The notes: generated from the sequence alone by a model not told the origin. A DNA stretch of 64,000 nucleotides from Streptomyces sp. NBC_01803 (GCF_035917415.1 NZ_CP109073.1:3828501-3892500); one strand, 5' to 3'. Counted from the stretch's first letter, positions 47,519 to 57,918 are shown. Translations and numbers: made by a program.

Positions 47519-47534
47519 TAGCGTTCAGACGCTA
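47519..47534. promoter_or_regulatory. TAGCGT-TCAG-ACGCTA inverted repeat before the sigma factor gene
   Basis: Perfect 6-bp arms, 60 nt upstream of the sigma factor start. Operator or promoter element; not assignable further. Confidence 0.35.
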
Positions 47535-47593
47535 GAGACTCACAGTCACCAGCCTTGGGAGAATGCGGTGCCAGCCGCAAAGGGGGGCCGGGA

Positions 47594-48163
47594 GTGCAGG
47601 GGGCAGACATCGACCTGACCGCGGCGGTGCTCGCGGCTCAGGAAGGGGACGAGACCGCGTTCCGGACGGTGTTCAGGGCCGTCCACCCACGGCTGCTCGG
47701 ATATGTGCGCACCATCGTCGCCGAGCCCGACGCCGAGGATGTCACGGCCGAGGCGTGGCTGCACATATCGCGGGATCTGGGGAGATTCAGTGGTGACGCC
47801 GACCGCTTCCGTGGCTGGACGGCGAGGATCGCGCGGAACCGGGCGCTGGACTACCTGCGGGCGCGCGGTCGGCGCCCCCAGGAGTGCGGCACCGAGGAGG
47901 CCGGGCTGACCGACCTCGCGTCCTCGGCCGACACCGCGGAGGAGGCCTTAGCCGCGCTGTCCACCTCGCAGGCGTTCGCGCTGGTCGCGAAGCTGCCGCA
48001 GGAGCAGGCGGAGGCCGTGGTGCTGCGGACGATGTTCGGTCTGGACGCCAAACGGGCCGCCACGGTCCTCGGCTGCCGCCCCGGCGCGGTGCGCACCGCG
48101 AACCACCGGGGACTGCGCCGGCTGGCCGAGCTGGTCGAGCTCTGGGACGACGGACGGCTGTGA
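47594..48163 (+). CDS. ECF-type RNA polymerase sigma factor
   Basis: 189 residues. Region 2 (about 28-95): [28 protein letters not shown] and [21 protein letters not shown]; region 4 (about 130-180): [44 protein letters not shown]. No anti-sigma gene is adjacent, so it is regulated otherwise or by a distant partner. GTG 47594 has AAAGGGGGG upstream; TTG 47555 is less likely. A 13-bp terminator follows. Confidence 0.93.
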   Translation: MQGADIDLTAAVLAAQEGDETAFRTVFRAVHPRLLGYVRTIVAEPDAEDVTAEAWLHISRDLGRFSGDADRFRGWTARIARNRALDYLRARGRRPQECGTEEAGLTDLASSADTAEEALAALSTSQAFALVAKLPQEQAEAVVLRTMFGLDAKRAATVLGCRPGAVRTANHRGLRRLAELVELWDDGRL

Positions 48164-48270
48164 CGGAAGCTGTAACGGAAATCGAGGCTACGGCGCAGTA
48201 AGAAGCAGGCCGACTGGTCATCGGCCGCGGGGTATTCCCGAGGTCCCCCCCGTACCTCAGGGAACCCCAG

Positions 48271-48309
48271 GCGCGGGCGGGGCGGCTTTCCCCCTAGCCC
48301 CGCCCGCGC
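48271..48309 (+). terminator. Sigma factor terminator, 13-bp stem
   Basis: 48271-48283 pairs with 48297-48309 around GGCTTTCCCCCTA. No further gene seen in 48164-48437. Confidence 0.75.
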
Positions 48310-48437
48310 ACCCTTCACCGTCTCCGCCCGCTCGCCGGGTTGTGACGCTTCTCCCAGCCACGCCCCCTCCCACCGGGAGGATGCTCCTCGCTACAGTCCG
48401 TTGCGGCAGGGGCGCGAAGACGCGGGAGGCTGACCAC

Positions 48438-50021
<1,584 letters not shown>

Positions 50022-50038
50022 GCCCGTCCGGCTCCGAC

Positions 50039-50077
50039 ATCCCCCGGCAGGTGACCACACGTCGCCCACCGGGGGAT
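50039..50077 (+). terminator. Mutase terminator, 9-bp stem followed by TTCTGTCT
   Basis: ATCCCCCGG (50039-50047) pairs with CCGGGGGAT (50069-50077), with an inner GGTG/CACC. Confidence 0.65.
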
Positions 50078-50211
50078 TTCTGTCTCGGAGCGCTGGAATC
50101 GCCGGGTTTCGCGGGGCCCTGTGCGGGCTGGGTGAACCGAGTTGGTTTTAACGTGTCATGCTGTTAACTGGTTGTTGTGACTGAGTTGGCCCGGCACTCG
50201 ATACCGCTCCC

Positions 50212-50217
50212 TAGCGT
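50212..50217 (+). promoter_or_regulatory. -10 hexamer TAGCGT before the glycopolymer cluster
   Basis: TAGCGT ends 7 nt before the GTG at 50225, so the mRNA is probably leaderless. The 80 bp upstream are unusually A/T-rich for this chromosome (TTTTAACG, GTTAAC). Confidence 0.45.
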
Positions 50218-50224
50218 GGGAGGC

Positions 50225-51583
50225 GTGCCCGTTCCATCCCCCACCCCACTGCGTGTGGCCGTGCTGGCGGATTCCGATACCCGGTGGAAGTGGGGCGCGC
50301 TGACCGCGCGCCGGATCGCCCCGGAATCGACCGTCCATGGCTATCTGCTGTGGGGTCGTGCCACGCCGACCGAGCGGCAGCTCGCGGAGATCGGGGCCGA
50401 GGCGGATGTCCTGCACGAGGTCAGCGCCACGGACTTCCTGGCCGACCTCGGCGAGCGCGCCCACGAGGACAGCGGCAAGGAGCCGATCGATGTCCTGATC
50501 CTCGCCTGCGTGGGGGGCACCATCCAGGCCATGCTGCACGGGCTGGCCCGAGCCTGGCGCACCGCCGACCGGCGGCCCGTCGTCGTCACCGGCTATGTGG
50601 GCGTCGTCTACGAGAAGCTGCCCGACGGGCTGCTGCTGCGCCACGGCGCCGACCTCGTGCTGGCGAACAGCCCCTTCGACGCGCGGCGCTTCCGCGCGAT
50701 CTACGACGGCGTCCGCGCCGACAGCTCGTCCGTCACCGAGTGCGCCCTGCCGTTCCTCGACGGACGTGCGTACGACCCGGGCCCTGCCCAGCGCGGTGAG
50801 CGGCCCTACCGGGTGGTCTTCGCCGTCCAGCCCTCGGTGCCCGACAGCCGCAAGGACCGGGTCTACCTGCTGGACCGGGCCGTCGAGCACGCCCGCAGGC
50901 ACCCCGAGCGGGAGGTCGTGCTCAAGCTGCGCAGCAAGCCCAGCGAGCACACCACGCACATCGAGGAGCTGCCCTACCAGCGCCTGGCCGAGCGCGCCAA
51001 GGAGGAGCAGCCGCCCAACTTCCGGCTGGCCTACGGCAACATGGGCGAGGTCCTGGACGAGACGGACCTGCTGGTCACGGTCAGCTCCACCGCCGCGCTG
51101 GAGTCACTGCACCGGTCGATCCCCACCGCGGTCCTCTCCGACCTCGGTGTCCGCGAGGCCCTCGGCAACCACTACTTCATCGGCTCCGGCTGCTTCGCCT
51201 CCTGGGACGAGCTGGACTCGGGCCACCTGCCGGAGCCCGACCCGGAGTGGCTGGCCGACCAGGGCGTCGCCACCTCGCACGAACGGGCGTTCGCCGTGGC
51301 GCGCGGCCGGCTCGACGCGCTGCTCGAAGCGCGCGCGGAGAAGGGGCTGCCGCCCCTGGCCCCCTACTACACGGCCCGTACCGCCCCCGGATATCTGCCC
51401 GGCGTCCTGGGCCGCCACGGCCTGGACGCCGAGGGCGAGCCCGTCGCCGGACCCCAGGCCCCCGCCCCGCAGGCGGGCATGCGCGCCGCCTCGCGCCGCC
51501 TGCTGCGCCGCACCGCGCGCGGTGCCTACCGGGCGGGTGTTCAGCGGGTGGCGCCGCTCATCCGGCGCTGGGGGCAATTGTGA
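50225..51583 (+). CDS. DUF6716-type putative glycosyltransferase of the nonulosonic-acid cluster
   Basis: 452 residues, soluble, two Rossmann-like halves as in GT-B transferases: LRVAVLADSDTRWKWGALTARRI at the start, VVTGYVGVVYEKLPDGLLLRHGAD in the middle and DLLVTVSSTAALESLHRSIPTAVLSDLG in the C-half, a donor-binding-type motif. A basic amphipathic tail may bind the membrane. First gene of the cluster. GTG 50225 is chosen over GTG 50177. Substrate inferred only from context. Confidence 0.75.
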   Translation: MPVPSPTPLRVAVLADSDTRWKWGALTARRIAPESTVHGYLLWGRATPTERQLAEIGAEADVLHEVSATDFLADLGERAHEDSGKEPIDVLILACVGGTIQAMLHGLARAWRTADRRPVVVTGYVGVVYEKLPDGLLLRHGADLVLANSPFDARRFRAIYDGVRADSSSVTECALPFLDGRAYDPGPAQRGERPYRVVFAVQPSVPDSRKDRVYLLDRAVEHARRHPEREVVLKLRSKPSEHTTHIEELPYQRLAERAKEEQPPNFRLAYGNMGEVLDETDLLVTVSSTAALESLHRSIPTAVLSDLGVREALGNHYFIGSGCFASWDELDSGHLPEPDPEWLADQGVATSHERAFAVARGRLDALLEARAEKGLPPLAPYYTARTAPGYLPGVLGRHGLDAEGEPVAGPQAPAPQAGMRAASRRLLRRTARGAYRAGVQRVAPLIRRWGQL

Positions 51584-51677
51584 GCGAGATTATAAGTATG
51601 TGTGCGCAACGGATGGCGGAGCCCGCGTGTCCTTGTGTACGAGAGCCGAAAAACGACTTCCGAGGCAAGGCATGACC

Positions 51678-52883
51678 ATGAGTACGGTGCTGGCTGTTAT
51701 CCCCGCGCGCGGGGGCTCCAAGGGAGTGCCCGGAAAGAATCTCGCGCAGGTCGGTGACGCCCCGCTGGTCACCCGCGCCGTCCGCGCGTGCCGCGCCGCG
51801 CGCCTGCTCACCTCCGTCGTGGTCTCCACCGACGACCCCGGGATAGCCGCCGCCGGGCACGCCGCGGGCGCCGAGGTCGTGGAGCGCCCCACCGACATCG
51901 CCGGGGACACCGCCACCAGCGAGGCCGCGGTGCTGCACGCCCTGGACACCTACGAGCGGCGGCACGGCGTGACGGTCGACGTCGTCCTGCTCGTGCAGTG
52001 CACCAGCCCGTTCCTGACCCGCGAGGAGATCGACGGCGTCGCCGCCGCCGTCCTCGACGGCGCCGACACCGCCCTCACGGCCGCCCCGTTCCACGGCTTC
52101 CTGTGGCGCGAGACCCCGCACGCCGGCGGGCACGGCGTCAACCACGACAAGGCGTACCGGCCGCGTCGCCAGGACCGGCCGGAGGACCTGCTGGAGACCG
52201 GCGCCGCCTACGCGATGCGCGCCGACGGCTTCCGCGCGGAGCGGCACCGCTTCTTCGGCCGTACCGAGCTGGTCCGCACCGACCCCGCGCGCGTGCTGGA
52301 GATCGACGACCCGCACGACATCGCCCGCGCCCGCGCCCTGGCGCCGCTCTTCGACGGCGGCGAGGCGAGCGCCCCCGCCGGGCCCTTCCCCGATTACCTG
52401 CCGACCCGCGCCGACATCGACGCGGTCGTGCTCGACTTCGACGGCACGCAGACGGACGATCACGTGCTCGTCGACTCCGAAGGACGGGAGCTCGTCGCCG
52501 TGCACCGCGGCGACGGGCTCGGCATCTCCGCGCTGCGGCGGGCCGGTCTCCCCCTGCTGATCCTGTCCACGGAGGAGAACCCGGTCGTCGCCGCGCGGGC
52601 GCGCAAGCTGCGCATTCCCGTGCTGCACGGTGTCGACCGGAAGGACCTCGCCCTCAAGCAGTGGTGCGAGGAGCAGGGAATCGCGCCGGAGCGCGTGCTC
52701 TACGCGGGCAATGACGTCAACGACCTGCCGTGCTTCGGCCTCGTCGGCTGGCCGGTCGCCGTCGCCAGCGCCCAGGACGTCGTACGTGGCGCCGCGCGCG
52801 CGGTCACCTCCGCGCCGGGTGGCGCAGGCGCGATCCGCGAGATCGCCTCGTGGATCCTCGGAAAGGAACTGACCACATCATGA
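51678..52883 (+). CDS. Fusion of CMP-nonulosonate synthetase (NeuA-like) and HAD phosphatase (KdsC-like)
   Basis: 401 residues. The N-terminal nucleotidyltransferase (about 1-225) shows VIPARGGSKGVPGKNL, the CTP loop, VLLVQCTSPF and LLETGAAYAMR; it should activate a nonulosonic acid with CTP. The C-terminal HAD domain (about 245-390) shows DFDGTQTDD and VLYAGNDVNDLPCF, like KdsC and sugar-9-phosphate phosphatases. Together they would dephosphorylate a sugar 9-phosphate and activate it. ATG 51678 has AAGG 7 nt upstream; ATG 51672 is possible. The stop overlaps neuB (ATGA). Confidence 0.92.
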   Translation: MSTVLAVIPARGGSKGVPGKNLAQVGDAPLVTRAVRACRAARLLTSVVVSTDDPGIAAAGHAAGAEVVERPTDIAGDTATSEAAVLHALDTYERRHGVTVDVVLLVQCTSPFLTREEIDGVAAAVLDGADTALTAAPFHGFLWRETPHAGGHGVNHDKAYRPRRQDRPEDLLETGAAYAMRADGFRAERHRFFGRTELVRTDPARVLEIDDPHDIARARALAPLFDGGEASAPAGPFPDYLPTRADIDAVVLDFDGTQTDDHVLVDSEGRELVAVHRGDGLGISALRRAGLPLLILSTEENPVVAARARKLRIPVLHGVDRKDLALKQWCEEQGIAPERVLYAGNDVNDLPCFGLVGWPVAVASAQDVVRGAARAVTSAPGGAGAIREIASWILGKELTTS

Positions 52884-53815
52884 CCCAAGGCAACCGTCTT
52901 CGTGATTTCGGCGACCGTGTCGTGGGCCCGGGCCGCCCCGTGTACGTCACCGGCGAGATCGGCATCAACCACAACGGTGATCTGGAGAACGCCCTCGCGC
53001 TGATCGACGCCGCCGTCGAGGCCGGCTGCGACGCGGTGAAGTTCCAGAAGCGGACGCCGGAGATCTGCACTCCGCGCGATCAGTGGGACATCGAGCGGGA
53101 CACCCCGTGGGGCCGGATGACCTACATCGACTACCGGCACCGCGTCGAGTTCGGCGAGGACGAGTACCGGGCCATCGACGAGTACTGCAAGAAGCGCGGG
53201 ATCCACTGGTTCGCCTCGCCCTGGGACACCGAGGCCGTCGCGTTCCTGGAGCGGTTCGACCTGCCGGCCCACAAGGTCGCCTCGGCGTCGCTCACCGACG
53301 ACGAGCTGCTGCGCGCGCTGCGCGCCACGGGCCGCACGATCATCCTGTCCACCGGCATGTCGACGCCCCAGCAGATCCGGCACGCGGTGGAGGTGCTCGG
53401 CAGCGAGAACATCCTGCTCTGCCACGCCACCAGCACCTACCCGGCCAAGGCCGAGGAGCTCAACCTGCGGGTGATCCACACCCTCCAGGCCGAGTACCCC
53501 AACGTGCCCATCGGGTACTCGGGCCACGAGACCGGCCTGCAGACCACGCTGGCCGCCGTCGCCCTCGGCGCCACCTTCGTGGAGCGGCACATCACCCTCG
53601 ACCGTGCCATGTGGGGCTCGGACCAGGCCGCCTCGGTCGAGCCGCAGGGCCTGTCCCGGCTGGTGCGCGACATCCGCACCATCGAGGAGTCCCTCGGTGA
53701 CGGCGTCAAGCGCGTCTACGACAGCGAGCTGGGCCCGATGAAGAAGCTGCGCCGCGTCAAGGGCGAGGTTGCCGAGCGCGAGGACGCGGGCGAGCCCGCG
53801 ACCGCCGCGGTCTGA
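52880..53815 (+). CDS. neuB: NeuB-family nonulosonic acid synthase, without the SAF domain
   Basis: 311 residues. TIM-barrel condensing PEP with a hexose or its phosphate: GEIGINHNGDLENALALIDAA, AVKFQKRTPE, STGMSTPQQI, CHATSTYPA and GYSGHETGLQT are all NeuB signatures. Usual NeuB is about 345 residues and ends in a C-terminal SAF (antifreeze-like) domain; here the protein ends about 30 residues after the barrel. With no NeuC epimerase nearby and a HAD phosphatase fused to its neighbour, a Kdn-9-phosphate or Neu5Ac-9-phosphate type route is inferred. Confidence 0.92.
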   Translation: MTQGNRLRDFGDRVVGPGRPVYVTGEIGINHNGDLENALALIDAAVEAGCDAVKFQKRTPEICTPRDQWDIERDTPWGRMTYIDYRHRVEFGEDEYRAIDEYCKKRGIHWFASPWDTEAVAFLERFDLPAHKVASASLTDDELLRALRATGRTIILSTGMSTPQQIRHAVEVLGSENILLCHATSTYPAKAEELNLRVIHTLQAEYPNVPIGYSGHETGLQTTLAAVALGATFVERHITLDRAMWGSDQAASVEPQGLSRLVRDIRTIEESLGDGVKRVYDSELGPMKKLRRVKGEVAEREDAGEPATAAV

Positions 53816-53910
53816 GCCCTCGGTCACCGGCACACGGGCCGGTCACCGGCAGATGGGCAAGGCCGGCCCCCGAGGGTCGGTCCGGAGGATAAGGACTGGG
53901 ACGGTACCGC

Positions 53911-54963
53911 ATGACCGATGACGCGTGTGGGCAGACGCTGGCGTTCGCCGAGAGCCCGGTCCAGTTGCTGAACACACTGGAATGGGCCCACACGAGCGGT
54001 CCCGGCGGCTTCACCGTGATCATCCTTCCGCCCCACGACCCGACCAGCAGAGGGCAGCTGCGCCGCATGGCGCAGCTCGCCCGGGACTCCGGCTGCCGTG
54101 TGCTGTGGCGCGAGGCCCGTGGCGGCGCCATGACGCCGTCGCGGGCGCTGGCGTCCCTGGCCGGGCCATTGCGCCGGGCCAGGCGGCTGGTGATCGGGGA
54201 CCCGTTCTCCCACTATCTCCAGCTCCTGGTCTCCATGGCCAGGAACCGCGATGTCGTGGTCGTGGACGACGGCACGGCGACCATGGAGTTCACCGCCCAG
54301 CTCGCGCGCGGAGAGCGGCTGGTGCGCTGGCACCGCCCCAGCGCCAGGGGCCCGCGCGCCCTGCTCTTCGCGCCCGTCGCGCGGCGCGCGGTGCGGCGGC
54401 TCAGCCCGGCGGCCGGGCGTTCGGTCGAGGTGTTCACCGCCATGCCCGTGGTGGCCATGGAGGGGATCACCGTCTCGGCCAACACCTTCTCCTGGACCAG
54501 GTCTCGCTTCGGGGCGCCCCGCCTCACCGGCGGCGCCGACCTGGTGGGCACCTCGCTGGTGGAGACGGGTGTGCTGCACGAGGACGGCTACACGGCCGCC
54601 GTCGCCGAGCTCGTCAAGGAGCACGGCATAACCCGGTACTTCGCGCACCGCAAGGAGAGCGGCGAGAAGCTGCGCCGGCTGAGCCGGGAGGCGGGCGTGG
54701 AGATAGTCAGGCCCGATCTGCCGCTGGAGCTGGTGGCCCGGCGCGGCCCGATCGGGTCCAAGATCCTCAGCTTCCCGTCCACGGTCGTGCACACGCTGCC
54801 GCACGTGCTGGCGGACACCGCGGTGGAGGTCGTCGTGTGCGACGTCGCCGAGTCCCTGTTCACCGACCGGGTCACCGAGCGCGCCAGCGGCTTCCTGGCC
54901 GCCGTCACCAGCACGGCGCGTGCCACGCACAGCCTGGCCGCCCCGCCGCCCGCGCCGAAGTGA
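53911..54963 (+). CDS. Polysialyltransferase-like glycosyltransferase
   Basis: 350 residues. QTLAFAESPVQLLNTLEW at the start, VVVVDDGTATM, YFAHRKESGEKLRRLS and LSFPSTVVHTLPHV resemble, respectively, the N-terminal, D/E-D/E-G, HP-like and S/T motifs of bacterial GT52/GT38 sialyl- and polysialyltransferases. It would polymerise the CMP-activated nonulosonic acid. Start ATG 53911; a 12-bp CGGTCACCGGCA direct repeat lies in the gap to neuB. Last gene of the cluster. Confidence 0.82.
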   Translation: MTDDACGQTLAFAESPVQLLNTLEWAHTSGPGGFTVIILPPHDPTSRGQLRRMAQLARDSGCRVLWREARGGAMTPSRALASLAGPLRRARRLVIGDPFSHYLQLLVSMARNRDVVVVDDGTATMEFTAQLARGERLVRWHRPSARGPRALLFAPVARRAVRRLSPAAGRSVEVFTAMPVVAMEGITVSANTFSWTRSRFGAPRLTGGADLVGTSLVETGVLHEDGYTAAVAELVKEHGITRYFAHRKESGEKLRRLSREAGVEIVRPDLPLELVARRGPIGSKILSFPSTVVHTLPHVLADTAVEVVVCDVAESLFTDRVTERASGFLAAVTSTARATHSLAAPPPAPK

Positions 54964-55092
54964 GTGACGCGTGCCACACGCGGGGCTGAATTAAGCAGTC
55001 ATACCCAGTCACACTCGGTCTTATGCGAGCACAGGGTCGTCTCGGAGTATGAACTTTCTCCGGTGAACGCCCTGTTGACCGCCGTTCGGGGC

Positions 55093-55098
55093 TAGGCT
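55093..55098 (+). promoter_or_regulatory. -10 hexamer TAGGCT before the amidohydrolase
   Basis: TAGGCT ends 7 nt before the GTG at 55106; a TTGACC lies nearby but with too short a spacer (12 nt). Confidence 0.4.
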
Positions 55099-55105
55099 CG
55101 ATCAC

Positions 55106-56311
55106 GTGAGTGATCTGCTGTCTCCGGAGCCCGCCCAGTCGCCGTCTCTCGACGAGGCGCTGCGGGTCGAGCTCATCGCCTTCCGCCGGGATCTGCACAT
55201 GCATCCCGAGCTGGGCAACCAGGAAGTCCGTACCACCGCGGTCATCAGGGAGCGTCTGGAGCGCGCCGGTCTCGCACCCCGCCTTCTCGACAGCGGCACC
55301 GGACTGATGTGCGACATCGGCTCCCCGGGCGCCGACGGCCCGATCCTCGCGCTGCGCGCCGACATCGACGCGCTCCCCATCCCGGACACCAAGACCGTGC
55401 CGTACCGCTCGACCATCCCCGGCCGGGCGCACGCCTGCGGCCACGACGTGCACACCACGGTCGTCCTCGGCGCGGGGCTGCTGCTGGCCCGGCTCGCCGA
55501 GCGGGGGCTGCTGCCGCGCCCGGTCCGGCTGATCTTCCAGCCCGCCGAGGAAGTGCTGCCCGGCGGCGCGCCCGACGCCATCGAGTCCGGTGTGCTGGAG
55601 GGCGTCGCCCGCATCCTCGCGCTGCACTGCGACCCCCGGCTGGAAGCCGGCCGCATCGGCGTGCGCACCGGCGCGATCACCTCCGCCTGCGACCGCATCG
55701 AGGTCAAGCTCGCCGGTCCCGGCGGCCACACCGCCCGCCCGCACCTGACGACCGACCTGGTCACGGCCGCCGCCAAGGTCGCCACCGAGGTCCCGGCGCT
55801 GATCGCCCGCCGGGTGGACACCCGCGCCGGCCTGGCCATCACCTGGGGCCGGCTGGAGACCGGGCACGCGCCCAACGTCATCCCGCAGACCGCCGAGCTG
55901 TCCGGCACCATGCGATGCCTGGACCTGGACGCCTGGCACGCCGCCCCCGACCTGGTGCTCGCCGCCGTGGACGAGGTGGCCACGATGTACCGGGCCAAGC
56001 CCGAGATCCAGTACGTGCGGGGCGTGCCGCCCGTGGTGAACGACGCGGCCTCCACCGCGCTGCTCGCCGAGGCGATGACCGCCCGGTTCGGCGCGGACGC
56101 GGTGACCGGCACCGAGCAGAGCCTCGGCGGTGAGGACTTCTCGTGGTATCTCCAGCGGGTGCCCGGCGCCATGGCCCGCCTCGGCGTGCGCCCGCCGGGC
56201 GACCCCTCGGCGGCGCCGCGCGACATCCACCAGGGTGACTTCGACGTGGACGAGCACGCGATCTCGGTCGGCGTCGAGCTGCTCACCCAGGCGGCGTTGC
56301 TCAGCCAGTAG
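55106..56311 (+). CDS. M20-family amidohydrolase
   Basis: 401 residues. Metal-binding ACGHDVHTTVVLG, FQPAEEVLPGGAP, ALHCDP and the dimerisation domain GPGGHTARPHL place it with the aminoacylase/IAA-amino-acid hydrolase group of M20. It removes an N-acyl or N-carbamoyl group from an amino acid-type substrate, unspecified. GTG start, probably leaderless. Neighbour of the nucleoside operon, but no functional link is evident. Confidence 0.92.
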   Translation: MSDLLSPEPAQSPSLDEALRVELIAFRRDLHMHPELGNQEVRTTAVIRERLERAGLAPRLLDSGTGLMCDIGSPGADGPILALRADIDALPIPDTKTVPYRSTIPGRAHACGHDVHTTVVLGAGLLLARLAERGLLPRPVRLIFQPAEEVLPGGAPDAIESGVLEGVARILALHCDPRLEAGRIGVRTGAITSACDRIEVKLAGPGGHTARPHLTTDLVTAAAKVATEVPALIARRVDTRAGLAITWGRLETGHAPNVIPQTAELSGTMRCLDLDAWHAAPDLVLAAVDEVATMYRAKPEIQYVRGVPPVVNDAASTALLAEAMTARFGADAVTGTEQSLGGEDFSWYLQRVPGAMARLGVRPPGDPSAAPRDIHQGDFDVDEHAISVGVELLTQAALLSQ

Positions 56312-56411
56312 CCCGTCGGCGCCGGACAGTGGGGGACCAGGTGTGCGGCCGGTGCGGATGTTGCGTACAGGTTGCGTTAACACCGATCTGATAACAGGAC
56401 GAACTGTGGGG

Positions 56412-56439
56412 TTCGCTGCCGGTCTACGCGCGTTACGAT
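56412..56439 (+). promoter_or_regulatory. Promoter of the nucleoside-binding lipoprotein gene
   Basis: TTCGCT (56412-56417), 16 nt, TACGAT (56434-56439), giving a leader of about 43 nt. Confidence 0.45.
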
Positions 56440-56488
56440 CGGCCCAGCAGCGCCGTAAGAGGCGCTTTCGACCGAAGGGACAGCCCTC

Positions 56489-57541
56489 TTGCGCCGCGTA
56501 TCCAGGTTTGCAGCAACGGTCGCCGTTTCGGCGGTCCTGGCGCTCACCGCCAGTGCCTGTGGTGAGAGCTCCACCGAATCGAACGAGAACGACGGCAACG
56601 AGACCGGTGACTCCTCGCACGGCGTCGGCATCGCCTTCGACGTCGGCGGCCGGAACGACCACTCGTTCAACGAGTCCGCCGCGCGCGGTGGCGACCGGGC
56701 CGAGGAAGAGCTCGGTGTCCACGTCGAGTACCAGACGGCCCGCAACGGCGAGACCGACGCCGACCGTGTCCAGCGCCTCACCTCCCTGGCCCAGGAGGGC
56801 TACAACCCGGTGATCGGCGTCGGCTTCCTCTATGGCAACGCCATCGCGGAGGTCGCCGCGGACTTCCCGGACACCACATTCGGCGTGGTCGACTCGGCCC
56901 CCGAGGGCGACAACGTCTACGGCATGGTCTTCGCCGAGCACGAGGGCTCCTACCTGGCCGGCGTCGCCGCCGCCCTGAAGACCGAGTCCGACACCGTCGG
57001 CTTCATCGGCGGCGTGCAGATCCCGCTGATCCAGAAGTTCGAGGCGGGCTTCGTGCAGGGGGTCGAGGACACCAACCCGGACGTCGAGGTCGAGGTCAAC
57101 TACCTCTACCGCGACGACGACCGCGGCTTCAGCGACCCGGCCCGCGCCGCCGAGCAGGCCAGCGGCATGCTCGACCGCGGCGTGGACGTCATCTACACCG
57201 CGGCCGGCTCCTCCGGCCAGGGCTCGATCGAGCAGGTCGCCGGTGTCGAGGGCGCCTGGGCGATCGGTGTCGACTCCGACCAGTACGCGCAGCCGGGGCT
57301 GGCCGAGTTCCAGGACTCGATCCTCACCTCGGTGGTGAAGGGTGTGGACGTGGCGGTGTTCGACCTCATCGAGGCGGTCGTCGGCGGCGAGGCCCCGTCC
57401 GGCGTCCACGAGTACACCCTGGCCGAGAACGGCGTCTCGCTGGCCACCTCGGGTGGCTTCGTCGATGACATCCAGGCCCAGATCGAAGAGGCGACCCAGA
57501 AGATCATCGATGGCGAGGTCGTCGTCAACGACACCCCGTAG
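56489..57541 (+). CDS. BMP-family nucleoside-binding lipoprotein
   Basis: 350 residues, lipobox LTASAC with Cys24, then a BMP (PnrA-like) domain: GIAFDVGGRNDHSFNESAARG, IGVGFLYG, DNVYGMVFAEHEGSYLAGVAAA and VIYTAAGSSGQG. Captures nucleosides outside the cell for the downstream ABC transporter. TTG start at 56489 with GAAGGGA 8 nt upstream. A very long hairpin follows before the transporter genes, which would let it be expressed at a higher level than them. Confidence 0.92.
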   Translation: MRRVSRFAATVAVSAVLALTASACGESSTESNENDGNETGDSSHGVGIAFDVGGRNDHSFNESAARGGDRAEEELGVHVEYQTARNGETDADRVQRLTSLAQEGYNPVIGVGFLYGNAIAEVAADFPDTTFGVVDSAPEGDNVYGMVFAEHEGSYLAGVAAALKTESDTVGFIGGVQIPLIQKFEAGFVQGVEDTNPDVEVEVNYLYRDDDRGFSDPARAAEQASGMLDRGVDVIYTAAGSSGQGSIEQVAGVEGAWAIGVDSDQYAQPGLAEFQDSILTSVVKGVDVAVFDLIEAVVGGEAPSGVHEYTLAENGVSLATSGGFVDDIQAQIEEATQKIIDGEVVVNDTP

Positions 57542-57579
57542 GTCCCGGTTCCCGGGCCCTCGGCCCCGCCCCGCACGGT

Positions 57580-57645
57580 GGCCGGCCGGGGCGGCTCCGG
57601 ACCGTCGCGAGACCCGCGACGGTCCGGACGCCGCTCCGGCCGGCC
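57580..57645 (+). terminator. Near-perfect 30-bp hairpin between binding protein and transporter
   Basis: 57580-57609 pairs with 57615-57645 around AGACC, with one G-U pair and one bulged C. The inner 13 bp are perfect (CCGGACCGTCGCG). A second hairpin with a 2-nt bulge follows (about 57662-57688). Confidence 0.8.
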
Positions 57646-57904
57646 CCGGCGAGCGGTCACGCGGGGGTCGCCCGCGGCGACACCCCCGGTGGCTCCCGAC
57701 CTGGCCCCACGGCCTGCCGCCCAGCACGGTGGCCCCCGGCGCGATCCGCGCGGAGGCCGGCCCGGGGCCCGCGCCGGCGGGACGCCCGGCTCCGCTCGGA
57801 TCGGTGAGGCGGCCTCACCGGCCCGTTCCGCGCCTGTGATCCCTCGCGGATCGCGGGCCCCCGGGTCGGGCACCGTCTCGGTGCCGCTCGGTCGGACGGG
57901 ACTC

Positions 57905-57918
57905 TCTACGCGGGTAGA
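57905..57918. promoter_or_regulatory. TCTACGCGGGTAGA inverted repeat before the nucleoside transporter operon
   Basis: Arms TCTAC and GTAGA around GCGG, 40 nt upstream of a -10 candidate TAGCGT (57958-57963). Likely operator for a nucleoside-responsive regulator. Apart from this and the hairpins, I see nothing in the 481-bp gap. Confidence 0.45.

Noticed and set aside
50140..50200. PHO-box-like GTT repeats before the glycopolymer cluster
   Set aside because: Too degenerate compared with GTTCACC direct repeats to claim PhoP control.
54905..57727. 940-codon minus-strand open frame
   Set aside because: Shadow of the amidohydrolase and lipoprotein genes; low-complexity, no domain, typical of high-GC third-codon bias.
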